Of a stretch of 64,000 nucleotides of DNA, positions 1-10,472 are shown in pieces. Under the pieces are notes generated by a model. The model saw only the letters and a program-made list of their open reading frames with translations. It did not search any database and was not told the origin of the DNA. The DNA comes from Rhizophagus clarus (taxonomy: Eukaryota > Glomeromycota > Glomeromycetes > Glomerales > Glomeraceae), in NCBI GenBank assembly GCA_015698045.1, contig BLAL01000160.1, positions 1,736,001 through 1,800,000 of the forward strand, in the 5' to 3' direction. A program made the position numbers and the translations under genes. The stretch's first letter is position 1. Each line of letters begins with the position of its first letter.

Positions 1-3000
1 TTCTTCACAGTTTTCACATGGTTGAGGATAAATAATTTCGTATATTTCTGCTACTGGTTTGGTAGTGATGTCTTCTTCAGAATCTGCTTCATAATCTTCC
101 TCTTCTATAGGGGTTAAAGTAATTGGAGCAGATAAAGTATGTTTAGTAGGTCCAGGATATGTTTCTAATTCAATTAGGAAACAGAATGTTTCTTCAGGAG
201 TTCTAGATAATGCATCAGCATTGGCATTAAGTTTTCCTGGTCTGTGTTTGATCTCAAAGTCGTACTGCTGTAATTCCATTACCCAGCGGGCTCTTCTTCC
301 TTTTGGCATCTTGGAAGTCTTTAACCATTTGAGGGCAGAGTGGTCAGTAATGATGGTGAATGGTCTTAATCCTAAGTAGTGTTGAAAATGTTTTATGGCC
401 CATACTACAGCCAAACATTCTTGGTCTGTTACAGAGTAGTTCTTTTCTGCTGGATTAAGGCTTCTGCTTGCATAGGCAATTACATGTTCTTTACCATCTT
501 CTTTTATTTGAGATAATACAGCACCTAATCCAATTCCAGAGGCGTCAGTATAGATAATGAAAGGTTTGTCGAAATCTGGATAACTTAGTACAGGGGCTTT
601 AATTAGCATCTCCTTTAGTCTGTCAAAGGCTTGCTGTTGCTTTTCCTCCCAGTTGAAAGGAGCATCTTTCTTTAACAAAGTGAGCATTGGTCTTGCAATT
701 CGGGAGAAATCCTTAATAAATTTCCTATAATAGGAGAATAATCCAAGAGCAGCTCTTAATTGAGTTAGGTTTGTTGGTATTGGGTAATTCTTGACTTTGT
801 CAATCTTTTCTGGGTCTGGTTTGATTCCATCTCTTCCTACTACATGTCCTAGGAAGTGTATATTAGGTAATGCAAAATAGCATTTCTTTAGTTTTATCTT
901 GAGGTTAGAATTTCTGAGCGCTTGAAAAACTTGAGCTATATGGTCCATGTGTTGCTCAAAGGTTCCTTTGGTGTAGATGATTACATCATCCAAATACACG
1001 GCTACAAAGTCATTCAAAAATTCTTGTAGCACTCTATTCATTAGTCTTTGAAATGTACCAGGAGCATAGCTTAACCCAAAAGGCATGACTAGGAATTCAT
1101 ACAATCCAAAGGGAGTTACAAAGGCAGTCTTTTCTATATCAGCTTCGTCCATGGCTACTTGCCAATAACCACTGGCAAGATCCAAGGTAGTGAACCATTT
1201 GGCTTGTCCAAAACTTTCCAACAGGTCATCAATTCTAGGGAGTGGGTAGGCATCTGCTTTTGTAATAGCATTTAGTTTTCTATAATCAATGCAGATTCGC
1301 TTATCTCCTCCTTTCTTATCCACAATTACAACAGGTGAAGCCCAGGGGCTACATGATTTTCTTATGATTCCATTTTCTTCCATTTTTACAATTTCTTCCT
1401 TTAGAAATTCTTTATTTTTAGGATTAATTCTGTAGGGTGCTTGAGAAATGGGTCGTGCATCTCCAATATAAACTTTGTGTTTTATGAGATTTGTTCTACC
1501 AATCTCAGTCTGACTTTTGGCACAAATATCTCTGAAGGATGTAAGCAAATTGTTGAATAGTTGTTGCTGATGCACATCCAAAGGTCCAAGGTTAAGTTTA
1601 TGAGGCTCTTCTTGGGTGGCAGTGGCGGCTAAATAAATGGCTGGATTTCCATCCTCACTTTCTTCTATCTTTTCCTCAGATTCTTCATATGGGGTATGGT
1701 TAGTCCAAGGGTTAAATTCTAGGTCGGATAGATCAGAAAAATCATCAGTTAAATCTGAAAGATAGAGAGGAGATTCTTCTATTTCTTCCTCTTCATATTC
1801 TTCACTATCAGTTTCCTCTTCATCATAGGACTCAGCAGGTCGTCCTCTAGTGCATTGCATAGGAACAGTAATTCGTTTCTTTCTCCACAAGATAGTCAGT
1901 GTACCTTCTTCCCAATCCAAATTGGCTTTGACCTTTTTAAGCCAATCATTTCCAAGAATAAAAACTTCATCTGTAGAATCCAATACTTGAATGTTGAGGT
2001 TGATGAGATGAGATTTTACTTCTATAGGAAAATCTTTTACTTCCCCTAAGGATCTAACTTTAGTACCATTGGCAGTTACAATTACTAAGTTGGAAGGCCC
2101 ATTTATAGAATATCCAAGTCGTTTCATGAGCTTTTTGGTGATGATACTAGTGGCAGCACCACTATCAATGACGGCTGAAATAGGTTCTCCATCTACTCTC
2201 AATTGGCATCTGGCAGCAGTAGTAGGAGCATCATTGGCTGAGGAGATAAAATTAGTCTCTCTAGTTCTCTTGACACTTTTAAGCATTGCACTTCTATATT
2301 TTGGAATTTGAGATGAGGCTTGTCCAATAGTTAATCCACAGGGAAGATCTTTAATGTATTGGGCAATGTCGAACTCAGTTACATTTTCAATAGGTGCGGG
2401 TCTCATTTTAAATTTTCTTTTGATCTTTTGAGCTTTAATGGTGGATGGGGTAGTTTCTGCTGAAGGAACAACTGGAATGATATATTCCTCTCCTCCTTCA
2501 TCCATTTCATCTCCTGTTCTCACTCTTTTTCTTAGTTGTCTTTCTTTTCCAGATTCTGAACGAGTATTTACATATACTTCATATTCAGCTTCATCCTCCT
2601 CTTCCTCATCATAGGAGTAGTATTCTTCTTCTTCAACATATTCTTCATCCAGGAAATTAACAGGTCTGGTGAAAAGTTTTCTACTATTATTATTATTATT
2701 ATTTCCTGAGTTGTTATTTCTATTACTTCTGCACTCTCTGGAGATATGTCCTACTTTCCCACATTTGAAACAGGTTAGTTTAGTTTTATCTCTAGCCTTT
2801 TCTGTAGTCGCTCTAAAATTTCTAGGCTTGCTATTATTGTTACTATTATTTTGAGCTAGCAATGCTGATGATAAGGTTGCATAATTAAGAGTCAATTGTT
2901 GGAGTTGTTGAGTTAATGCATCTACATCTGGGTCATTCTTGCTAGTGGAAGATCCAGCAACAGGAGTGATTGGTAAAGGAGCATTTTCCTTCACAGCAAC

Positions 3001-4122
3001 AGGAACATTTAAAGAAACTGACTTTGTAGGAACATAATTATATCCAGTTTCTACCAATTTTGCACGGGTAATTGCATCATTTAAAGTAGTAGGATTGTTG
3101 GTAGATACTAGGGGAGTTAATAGGGGATTTAATCCATACAAATACATTCGCACTTGCAATGCAGCAGGAACAGGTGGAGGATCAGTAGTTCCATTCACTT
3201 TTCTTAAGACTTTCTTGAATCTTCTAGAGTAGTCTTCAACTTTTTCTTCAGCTGTTTGTCTGATAGTCATCAGTTCATAGTACCATTGATTTTTCTTAGT
3301 TTCAGGAGAGAAATATGCTTCAAACTGGTGTACAAAACTGGCATTTTGGTTTGTATTATCATTCCAAACAGTAAGACCATTACCATTGGCTCTGAACCAG
3401 TCATGGGCTGCATCCTTCAAGTATCCTGCAGCAATAGCTATTCTTCTGTTACCTGTCCACTGATTAGTATTAGCAGCTGTTTCAAAACGTTCCAACCATT
3501 CATAAGGGTCCTCATCATCTTTTCCATGAAAGTTATCTACTTTGGCTATGGTTAATTCACGAGGAGGTGGAGCATTTCCTAATGCAGTGGTCAACTGTGT
3601 AATATTTTGGCCATTAGTACCAAAAATAGTAGTTAAAACTGCAGTAAGTTGATCTTGATTCATAGTTTCAGGAGGTGCTTCTGGTGGAGGTAGGTTGTGG
3701 TATAAATTATATAACTTGGTGGTTTGATATTCAGTAGGTGCAGAGGAGTATCCTTGGGTTTCTTCACAAAGAGCAGGTATATAATATAATAATTCTAGTA
3801 TAGGAGTGCTAAGGGTAGAAAATAGTATGCTTTTTAGAATTTCAGTAGTAAGGTCAGCAGCAGTATTCAGTTCAGCGATATTTTCTTTTAGTTTGGCAAA
3901 GGTAATAACAGTGCAAAGGTTGTAGTTTCTAGCAGAATGATTATCTTTAATCCAATTCCAAAAGTTAAAGAATCCAGTAGGATGTTGGTTATAAAGTATT
4001 TCTCCTGATGGGGTATAACAAAAATTACAATAAGGAGCTCTTTCAAAGGCAGGTCTTCTTCTCTGAAGGTGCTTATTTCTGTGATGTTTTCTTTGGCTCT
4101 TTTTAGTACCGTAATATGGCAT
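1..4122 (-). CDS. Ty3/gypsy retrotransposon Gag-Pol polyprotein, 3' part outside window
   Basis: One frame is open on the minus strand from an ATG at 4122-4120 to the window edge (1374 codons, no stop). In order it holds an N-terminal segment with a CxxC pair, a Gag region (around 3660-3100), a CX2CX4HX4C zinc knuckle (about 2775-2730), an acidic linker, an aspartic protease motif DSGA (about 2175-2160), reverse transcriptase with YLDD (about 1003-986), and RNase H with TDAS and TDHS motifs down to ADALSR. Integrase is not reached. The next in-frame Met (3663-3661) is a possible alternative start, but the homologous relic at 48520 conserves residues upstream of it, favouring 4122. No lesion is visible, so this copy is young and may be active. 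Related to the relic at 48520-51985. Confidence 0.93.
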   Translation of the reverse strand, partial: MPYYGTKKSQRKHHRNKHLQRRRPAFERAPYCNFCYTPSGEILYNQHPTGFFNFWNWIKDNHSARNYNLCTVITFAKLKENIAELNTAADLTTEILKSILFSTLSTPILELLYYIPALCEETQGYSSAPTEYQTTKLYNLYHNLPPPEAPPETMNQDQLTAVLTTIFGTNGQNITQLTTALGNAPPPRELTIAKVDNFHGKDDEDPYEWLERFETAANTNQWTGNRRIAIAAGYLKDAAHDWFRANGNGLTVWNDNTNQNASFVHQFEAYFSPETKKNQWYYELMTIRQTAEEKVEDYSRRFKKVLRKVNGTTDPPPVPAALQVRMYLYGLNPLLTPLVSTNNPTTLNDAITRAKLVETGYNYVPTKSVSLNVPVAVKENAPLPITPVAGSSTSKNDPDVDALTQQLQQLTLNYATLSSALLAQNNSNNNSKPRNFRATTEKARDKTKLTCFKCGKVGHISRECRSNRNNNSGNNNNNNSRKLFTRPVNFLDEEYVEEEEYYSYDEEEEDEAEYEVYVNTRSESGKERQLRKRVRTGDEMDEGGEEYIIPVVPSAETTPSTIKAQKIKRKFKMRPAPIENVTEFDIAQYIKDLPCGLTIGQASSQIPKYRSAMLKSVKRTRETNFISSANDAPTTAARCQLRVDGEPISAVIDSGAATSIITKKLMKRLGYSINGPSNLVIVTANGTKVRSLGEVKDFPIEVKSHLINLNIQVLDSTDEVFILGNDWLKKVKANLDWEEGTLTILWRKKRITVPMQCTRGRPAESYDEEETDSEEYEEEEIEESPLYLSDLTDDFSDLSDLEFNPWTNHTPYEESEEKIEESEDGNPAIYLAATATQEEPHKLNLGPLDVHQQQLFNNLLTSFRDICAKSQTEIGRTNLIKHKVYIGDARPISQAPYRINPKNKEFLKEEIVKMEENGIIRKSCSPWASPVVIVDKKGGDKRICIDYRKLNAITKADAYPLPRIDDLLESFGQAKWFTTLDLASGYWQVAMDEADIEKTAFVTPFGLYEFLVMPFGLSYAPGTFQRLMNRVLQEFLNDFVAVYLDDVIIYTKGTFEQHMDHIAQVFQALRNSNLKIKLKKCYFALPNIHFLGHVVGRDGIKPDPEKIDKVKNYPIPTNLTQLRAALGLFSYYRKFIKDFSRIARPMLTLLKKDAPFNWEEKQQQAFDRLKEMLIKAPVLSYPDFDKPFIIYTDASGIGLGAVLSQIKEDGKEHVIAYASRSLNPAEKNYSVTDQECLAVVWAIKHFQHYLGLRPFTIITDHSALKWLKTSKMPKGRRARWVMELQQYDFEIKHRPGKLNANADALSRTPEETFCFLIELETYPGPTKHTLSAPITLTPIEEEDYEADSEEDITTKPVAEIYEIIYPQPCENCEE

Positions 4123-4206
4123 TCAATTGGGTGCAAGTACGTCTGCAATTGTTTTTCTTCTCAAGTACGTCTGAGAGATCCAGTATAGACAGTTCGTCGC
4201 TATACC

Positions 4207-4223
4207 TGGCAGGAATCACCAAT
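4207..4223 (-). other. Candidate tRNA primer-binding site
   Basis: Next to the inner end of the candidate LTR the minus strand reads TGGTGATTCCTGCCAGG. It starts with TGG, the complement of a tRNA CCA end, and sits where a Ty3 PBS should be. The matching tRNA was not identified. Confidence 0.4.
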
Positions 4224-4677
4224 TGTTACCCTGGTCAGTTCGTCGATCAGGTAACTATGACTTGGAGACAGGGATGCAATAGATATGTCTCAAGTCCAAT
4301 CAACAAGACACACTATTCACAAAGGGACAGTTCGTTTATAAGGTAAAAGAGTTTATTTATTAATTATATGAACTTGTTATTATAACTTTGTTATTACACT
4401 CTCTGATCTTTTTCAACTAAAAAGAAATTTCAGGATATTTATACAAAATAAAATATATTTAAAAATATAACAAATAAATCTAATATATCAAATAAAACTA
4501 ATAAATCAAATAAATAAAATAAATCAATTAAATCAAATAAATCAGATAAATCAAATAAAACTGATATATCAAATAAATCGGAAATATCAAAAATAACAGG
4601 CTATGATGGCTTTGGCTTAGGCGGCTCTATATACTTTGCCACAATGTCACGTGATTACTACGCCAACAGTGTAAACA
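4224..4677 (-). repeat. Candidate 5' LTR of the Ty3 element
   Basis: On the minus strand this 454-bp stretch begins TGTTTACACTG and ends CAGGGTAACA, giving the TG...CA ends and imperfect terminal inverted repeat expected of an LTR. It lies about 100 bp before the polyprotein start. It contains AT-rich tandem variants of 'aaataaatc' (about 4470-4590). The partner LTR would lie outside the window, so the boundaries rest on end structure only. Confidence 0.6.
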
Positions 4678-5106
4678 ATAAATTTGCAAATATATATCTT
4701 ATTTAAGTCATGTGATTGAGTCATTATCACGTGAAACTATATATGCGATGAATCCTAAAAAAAAATGTTAAAAAAAAAACGCATAGTTAGTTAAATAAAA
4801 TCTCTTTACCGATAACAAGTCCAAATAGCTTCAAGATATCATTTATTTCCGTTACATCTGTTACAAACAGATCTTGCCTAATTTATGATAACCAAAAATC
4901 GAGTTTTTCCGGACATTATTGATTTATTTTTGCACGATTTTCATTTCTTTTAAGAAATTTTCTTAAACTCTCTAATAAAAATGACATAGACGAAAGTTCT
5001 TAATAACTTCAGATGACTTCTTAATGAACTTTTTTAAACTAAACTATAACTTTATATGATGCTTACAACATTACGACATTCTGATTTTGGTAGTACAGCG
5101 ATTACG

Positions 5107-5137
5107 TATAACCAAAAATTTACTTAGTGAAACGAAC
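5107..5137 (+). promoter_or_regulatory. Conserved upstream element, paralogue 1
   Basis: The motif ATAACCAAAAATT...CTTAGTGAAACGAAC occurs once upstream of each of the four tandem paralogues, 150-200 bp before the ATG (here 200 bp). It is better conserved than the surrounding AT-rich DNA. It may be a promoter element or part of a 5' untranslated exon; no factor was recognised. The rest of 4678-5306 shows nothing else. Confidence 0.5.
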
Positions 5138-5306
5138 ATGACCAATCAATTACTATCTTTGGATTATATTAGTTTTATATATTTAAAAATGGAAATTAAT
5201 TGTTGTTTTTGAACCTAACTTCTTTTTAATTGTTCATGTTTAAAAAAGAAGTTACGAAAAAAAAAAAAAATATTTTTGTAAGTAATTATATACCTCCAAG
5301 TTCTTA

Positions 5307-6252
5307 ATGGAAGTGAGTATACTTTTTTAGTTATTATTGTTAATATATCTTAACATTATCATATATAAAATTGTTGTATTAAAATTATTATTTTTATTCT
5401 TAATAACACTATAAGTTTGAAGTAGACCCACGCAATGTTCTCTATTCTCAAGATAGTATCAGGTCAAGGTTCCGGAATGACGAACTTATTGAAGACACTA
5501 TCAAAAAACTTGTGTCAGGAGAAATATCACCAGGACAAATTAGATGTATTCGCATATGTATTTTAAATGGTAAAATGCATTCACTGGACAATCGACGACT
5601 TTATGCGTTCAAAGAGGCTATTGAACGTGGAAGTAGATTCAGAACCGTGATTGCAATAAAAAGCTATGATTTCGATGAACTTCAAAGTAAAATGTCGAAA
5701 AGTCCTTCGTCTAATGACTGGTCAGTAATTAGAGTAAGGGGTAAACCAAAAACACAACACAGAACTAGTCTTTTTGTAAATAGTTCACATACGAGAATAC
5801 AAGATAGGCCTAGCATCAGCGTAACTACAAGAATGCAAGATAGAACTAGTTTTTATGTTAATAGTGTACCTACAAGAACACAAGATAGGCCTAGTATCAG
5901 TGTATCTTCAAGAACACAAGATAGGCCTAGTATCAGTGTATCTTCAAGAACACAAGATAGACCTAGTATTAGTGTATCTACAAGAATGCAAGATAGAACT
6001 AGTTTTTATGTGAATAGTGTACCCACAAGAACACAGGATAGACCTATCCTTTATGCGAATAGTTCACATACAAGGACGCAAGATAGACCTAATATTTTTG
6101 TGAATAGCGTACCTACAAGAACACAAGGTAGACCTAGTTTACATACAGGAACGCAAGATAGGCCACAGAGTGTTATTATTCGTTTGGGTGATGATGATGA
6201 ATTTACAAGGAATAGGCCTCCTAAAGATGAGAGTTGTTGTATTATAATTTAA
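5307..6252 (+). CDS. Tandem paralogue 1: ParB/Srx-like domain, repeat tail, CaaX box
   Basis: Exon 1 is just ATGGAA (5307-5312); intron 5313-5415 (GTGAGT...AAG); exon 2 5416-6252, giving 280 aa. The start is supported by the same ATG + 3 bases + GTGAG arrangement in all four paralogues. Residues 1-100 form the shared domain, including VDPRNVLYSQDSIRSRF and the core MHSLDNRRLYAFKEAIERG. I read this as resembling ParB/sulfiredoxin-fold domains, by recall and unverified. The tail is a degenerate tandem repeat (TRTQDRPSI...) of about 11-16 residues. The protein ends SCCIII, a CaaX-type prenylation motif preceded by a second Cys. Function unknown; the ends suggest membrane anchoring. Confidence 0.82.
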
Positions 6253-8689
6253 TTTCTTGTTTGTTTTTATATTTAACGAATAGTTTACGTAATTTAAGTG
6301 TACGTTATTATATTAAAATAAAGTTTGTTATGTTACAAAAAGAAAATTTATTAGAGTTATATTTTTGAATCAGATCATATACCCAAAAGAAAATTCCTGG
6401 AATAAATATAACATTAATAATAACATAATTGGTTCAGACAGATCCTTTTTGAATCAACGACACTGATTTCCTTGCGTGCGTGACCGCTTGGTGGTGAATA
6501 GCAATCCTTACTTCAGAATTTTGGTTTTTTTTTTAATTTTATTTATCCATCTGTTTAAGATTTCAAATATAATAATTAATTAATCATGTATTGACGTATT
6601 GACTTAGTTTCAAAAAGTGGAACTATCTTGGGTCTTTATGATGAACGCGGATTGCGATCAAAACTTGAAATTACGATGATAATATCGACCGATTGGGCTT
6701 GCTTACAGAATATATAATTAACTAATTAAGAAATTAAGTGTAATCTTGATATTAAAATTATTCCAATATATAAAGAACACCGCCAACATCAGTTCGAAGA
6801 TACACTTCCAGAGCATCAAGAGCATCAACAAATAATAATACACTCCTGATTACATCATTGATGCTTGTATTTAACATACTCTTACACTGGAGGTGACCAT
6901 AAATTAATTCATGTAGAAGTCAATTTAGGTGGCTAGAAATCAAACATCTTGATGTATGAAACGGTACAATGCATAACCTGAAATTTCAAGATTTGTGATT
7001 AGATAGTTAAACGAAAACATCAAGAATAATTGGTCTTGTTGCTGCAGCAGCTGATTAAAGGAATTCTACCAAGTATATGGACAAGAAGGAATATGTAATA
7101 ATCGCTGATTTAACTTGTAGTTGTATTAATCCTCGAAAAAAACTTGTAGAGAAAATATTGCTTATATACTGTACAATTAATGATTCATTTCTAATATGAC
7201 TTATTGGTTTTGTTACTTCAATCTACCATGATATTAGAGAGATTTCAAACATCTACTGTTAATGCCGCAACCAAGTTTTTTTATTTTTAATACGGGACAA
7301 TGTTTTTTGATGTAAATACTAAATCATTTTATGTGAAAGAAAATTCTTAATTTTTCTTTCATCTCAAACTTCTTAATTAAAGAAATGTTTATTAGTATAA
7401 AAAAAGAATTCTGATTTTATAGCATATTATATGCAAATGAGTATGCCTATTCCTATTCCTACCCTATTTTAATATTCTACATTTATGTTATGTTTTATGC
7501 TTCCAGAAATCGGATTTTTGCCAAACAAAAAAAAATTTCGTGTTACAATATACGTTTAACATTTACACTTTTATTGTAAAAAAAATTATGATTTTAATAT
7601 ATTATTATTTTATAATAAGATTACAATATAAAATATATTAATTGGTATTTGCGTTAATCAAGATAAAAGGGAGGAGAATCAGAAGATGGTGGTGAATCCG
7701 ATCAAAAATTTTCGTCACCGCATGATATACTTTATCGTTATGCACACAAATTTTTTAGCTATTATAAATAAATATTAAAATTTTCAGTATACTAAGTAAA
7801 TTTATTTACGAGAATTTTTTTTTTCATTTAGGTAATCCTTAAATCATATAATTGATTGACTGGCAAATTTAGGCCAAAGATATCTTTTGAAAAAAATTAT
7901 ATTCCCGCGTATTTTTTTTTTTTTCGGCAAAATAAAGTAATTACTAATTCGAAAACTGACTTGCAATTACAAAAACATTTTACCAATTGAGCAAATAATT
8001 CGAAACAACATGTGTTGTTTTTTCGTGATCATTGACTGAAGTTTTCCCTCAAACATGTTTGCTAGTATAAAAATTCTTTCCTAATTGCAAGATCTATGAA
8101 CAGAAAAGATAATAATGATCAAGAAATTTCTAACGCTAACGAATAAAAAGTCAGATCTTAAGAAACGAGAACTAAACCGTTTTCTATTTTGATGATTGTT
8201 CAATAGTTCCATACACAAGCCTGAATATTATCAGGATAAAATTATGTGATGCACGTACAATTTCAATTAATAAAATAATACCCTCATAAATGTATTTTAT
8301 ACTTGAAACTATACTGTATGTTCAATCGAAGTTGGAAATGAATCGCTTCGTCAATACATATGTTAAGATTTTCAATGAATTAATAGTAAGTGAATAATTA
8401 TGGACACAATATTGGCGATTAAGCTAGAGTTTCGTCAGATCCTACCTATTCAGCAATCTGCATAAAAGGTTTCACATGTATTCATTCAGTCATCAAAAAT
8501 CTAATGTTACGCGAATCTAAAAAGTGGCGCCATACGATGAAGAATTAAATTCTTTTTATATGTTTTTCTAACAAAAATTTTTTTTTTAAAAAAAAGAATT
8601 TCTTAATAACTTCGATTTCAAATGACCAAATCAACCACAACTTTATCTGAAGCTTACGTTTTCGGTGACGCATATCTCGGTAACACAAT
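6253..8689. other. Non-coding spacer, duplicated between paralogues
   Basis: No gene seen. Segments such as 6640-6720, 6770-6830 and 6880-7140 match the spacer after paralogue 2 (10630-10700, 10740-10800, 10820-11160) and more weakly that after paralogue 4 (18030-18410). The duplication unit was therefore gene plus flanks, about 3.0-4.2 kb. Remainder is AT-rich. Confidence 0.7.
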
Positions 8690-8719
8690 TAACCAAAAAT
8701 TTTCTTAGTGGAACGAATG
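8690..8719 (+). promoter_or_regulatory. Conserved upstream element, paralogue 2
   Basis: Same AACCAAAAATT...CTTAGTGGAACGAA motif as at 5107, here 174 bp before the ATG. The preceding 'actttatctgaagcttacg' block (about 8640) is also shared with 12894. Confidence 0.5.
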
Positions 8720-8863
8720 GTTGCTATCTTGATTCTGTATTAGGTTTTATGGATTTAAAAATGGAAATTAAATTGTTGTTTTTGAATCCAACTTCTTTTT
8801 GCTGCTTAAAAAATAAGTGAAAAAAAAAAAAAAAAAATTATTTTTAGGAGTTCCAAGTCTTTA

Positions 8864-10287
8864 ATGGAGGTGAGTATATTTTTCAGTTAGTATTATGACT
8901 TCTTAACTTTCTTAACAAGTTGTCATTATTATAAAATAATTGCTGGTATTAAAATTATTCTTATTCTTAATAAAACTATAAGTTTGAAGTAGACCCACGC
9001 AGAGTTCTCTATTCTCAAGATAGTATCAGATCCAGGTTCCGGAACGACGAACCTATTGAGGATACTATCGAAAAACTTGTGTTAGGAGAAATATCACCGA
9101 GTCAAATTAGATGTATTCGCGTATGTATTTTAAATGGTAAAATGCATTCACTAGACAATCGACGACTCTATGCGTTCAAAGAGGCTATTGAACGTGGAAG
9201 TAAATTCAGAACCGTGATTGCAATAAGAAGCTATGAGTTCGATGAACTTCAAAATAAAATGTCGAAAAGTTCTTTGTCTAATGACTGGTCAGTAATTAGA
9301 GTAAGGGGTAAACCAAGAACACAAAATAGGCCTAGTCCTTATGTGAGTAGTTCACATACGAAAATACAGAACAAGCCTAGTATTTATGCGAATACTATAT
9401 CTACAACACAAGATAAGCCTAATATTTATTTGGATAGTATATCTACAAGAACACAAGATAGTCCAAATATTGATGTATCCACAAGAGCACAAGGCATACT
9501 TAGCCTTTATATGGATAGTTTACATACAAGAACGCAAGATAGTACTAGTAATTGTGTGAATATTGTACCTACAAGAACACAAGATAGATCTAACATTTAT
9601 GTGAATAGATCACGTACGTCTAATACTTATGTGACTGACGTACCTACTACAAGAATACAAGATAGTTCTAATGTTCACGTAAATAGTTCACACACAGAGA
9701 CGCAAGACGAGCCACAGAGTGTTTTTATTCGAATGGGTGATTATACTGATAAACCGATACCGGTAGCTACGAGAACACATGATAGACCTAATATTCATGT
9801 GAAAGAGACGCAAGATGAGCCTCAGAGTGTTTTTATTCGAATGGGTGATTATACTGATAAACCGCTACCGGTACCTACAAGAACACAAGATAGACCTAAT
9901 GTTCGTGCGAATAATTCGCATACAGAGATGCAAGATAAGGCACAGAGTGTTGTTCTCCGAATGAGTGATTATACTGATAAGCCGTTACCAGTACCTACGA
10001 GAACACAAGATAGACCAAGGGTTCATGTGAAAGAGACGCAAGATAAGCCACAGGATGTTTTTATTCGAACGGGTGATTATACTGATAAACCGTTACCGGT
10101 ACCTACTAGAACACAAGATAAGCTTAATGTTCGTGTGAATAGTTCGCAAGATAAGTCACAGAGTGTTATGGGTGATTATACTGACAAACCGTTACCGAGC
10201 ATTGCCATTCGTATGGGCGATGATGATTTTATTGAGAAACAGTTACCAAAGACTCCTAAAAAAAAGAGTTGCTGTATTATAACTTAG
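8864..10287 (+). CDS. Tandem paralogue 2: ParB/Srx-like domain, long repeat tail, polybasic CaaX
   Basis: Exon 1 ATGGAG (8864-8869), intron 8870-8982, exon 2 8983-10287; 436 aa, the longest copy. The N-terminal about 100 residues closely match paralogue 1 (MHSLDNRRLYAFKEAIERGS). The tail has two layers of repeats: TRTQD(R/K)PN-type units as in paralogue 1, and a larger unit (RMGDYTDKPLPVPTRTQDRP) recurring about five times between 9730 and 10190. The protein ends KKKSCCIIT: a CaaX box (CIIT) with an extra Cys and an upstream Lys cluster, a typical lipid-plus-polybasic membrane anchor. Extra length relative to paralogue 1 comes from repeat expansion. Confidence 0.82.
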
Positions 10288-10433
10288 TTTCTTTTTCATA
10301 TTTAACGAATAATTTACGTAATTTAAATGAATGTTATTAGATTAATTCTGTAACTACTTTTTACCGATGTGTAATACAGTAAGAAATTTTATTCATTGAG
10401 TTCCATACTTTTATTTTGGTGTGCGAACTGATT

Positions 10434-10472
<39 letters not shown>

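Noticed and set aside
1855-4346. Several plus-strand frames of 60-100 codons.
   Set aside because: They lie opposite the open Ty3 polyprotein or its LTR and are antisense shadows.
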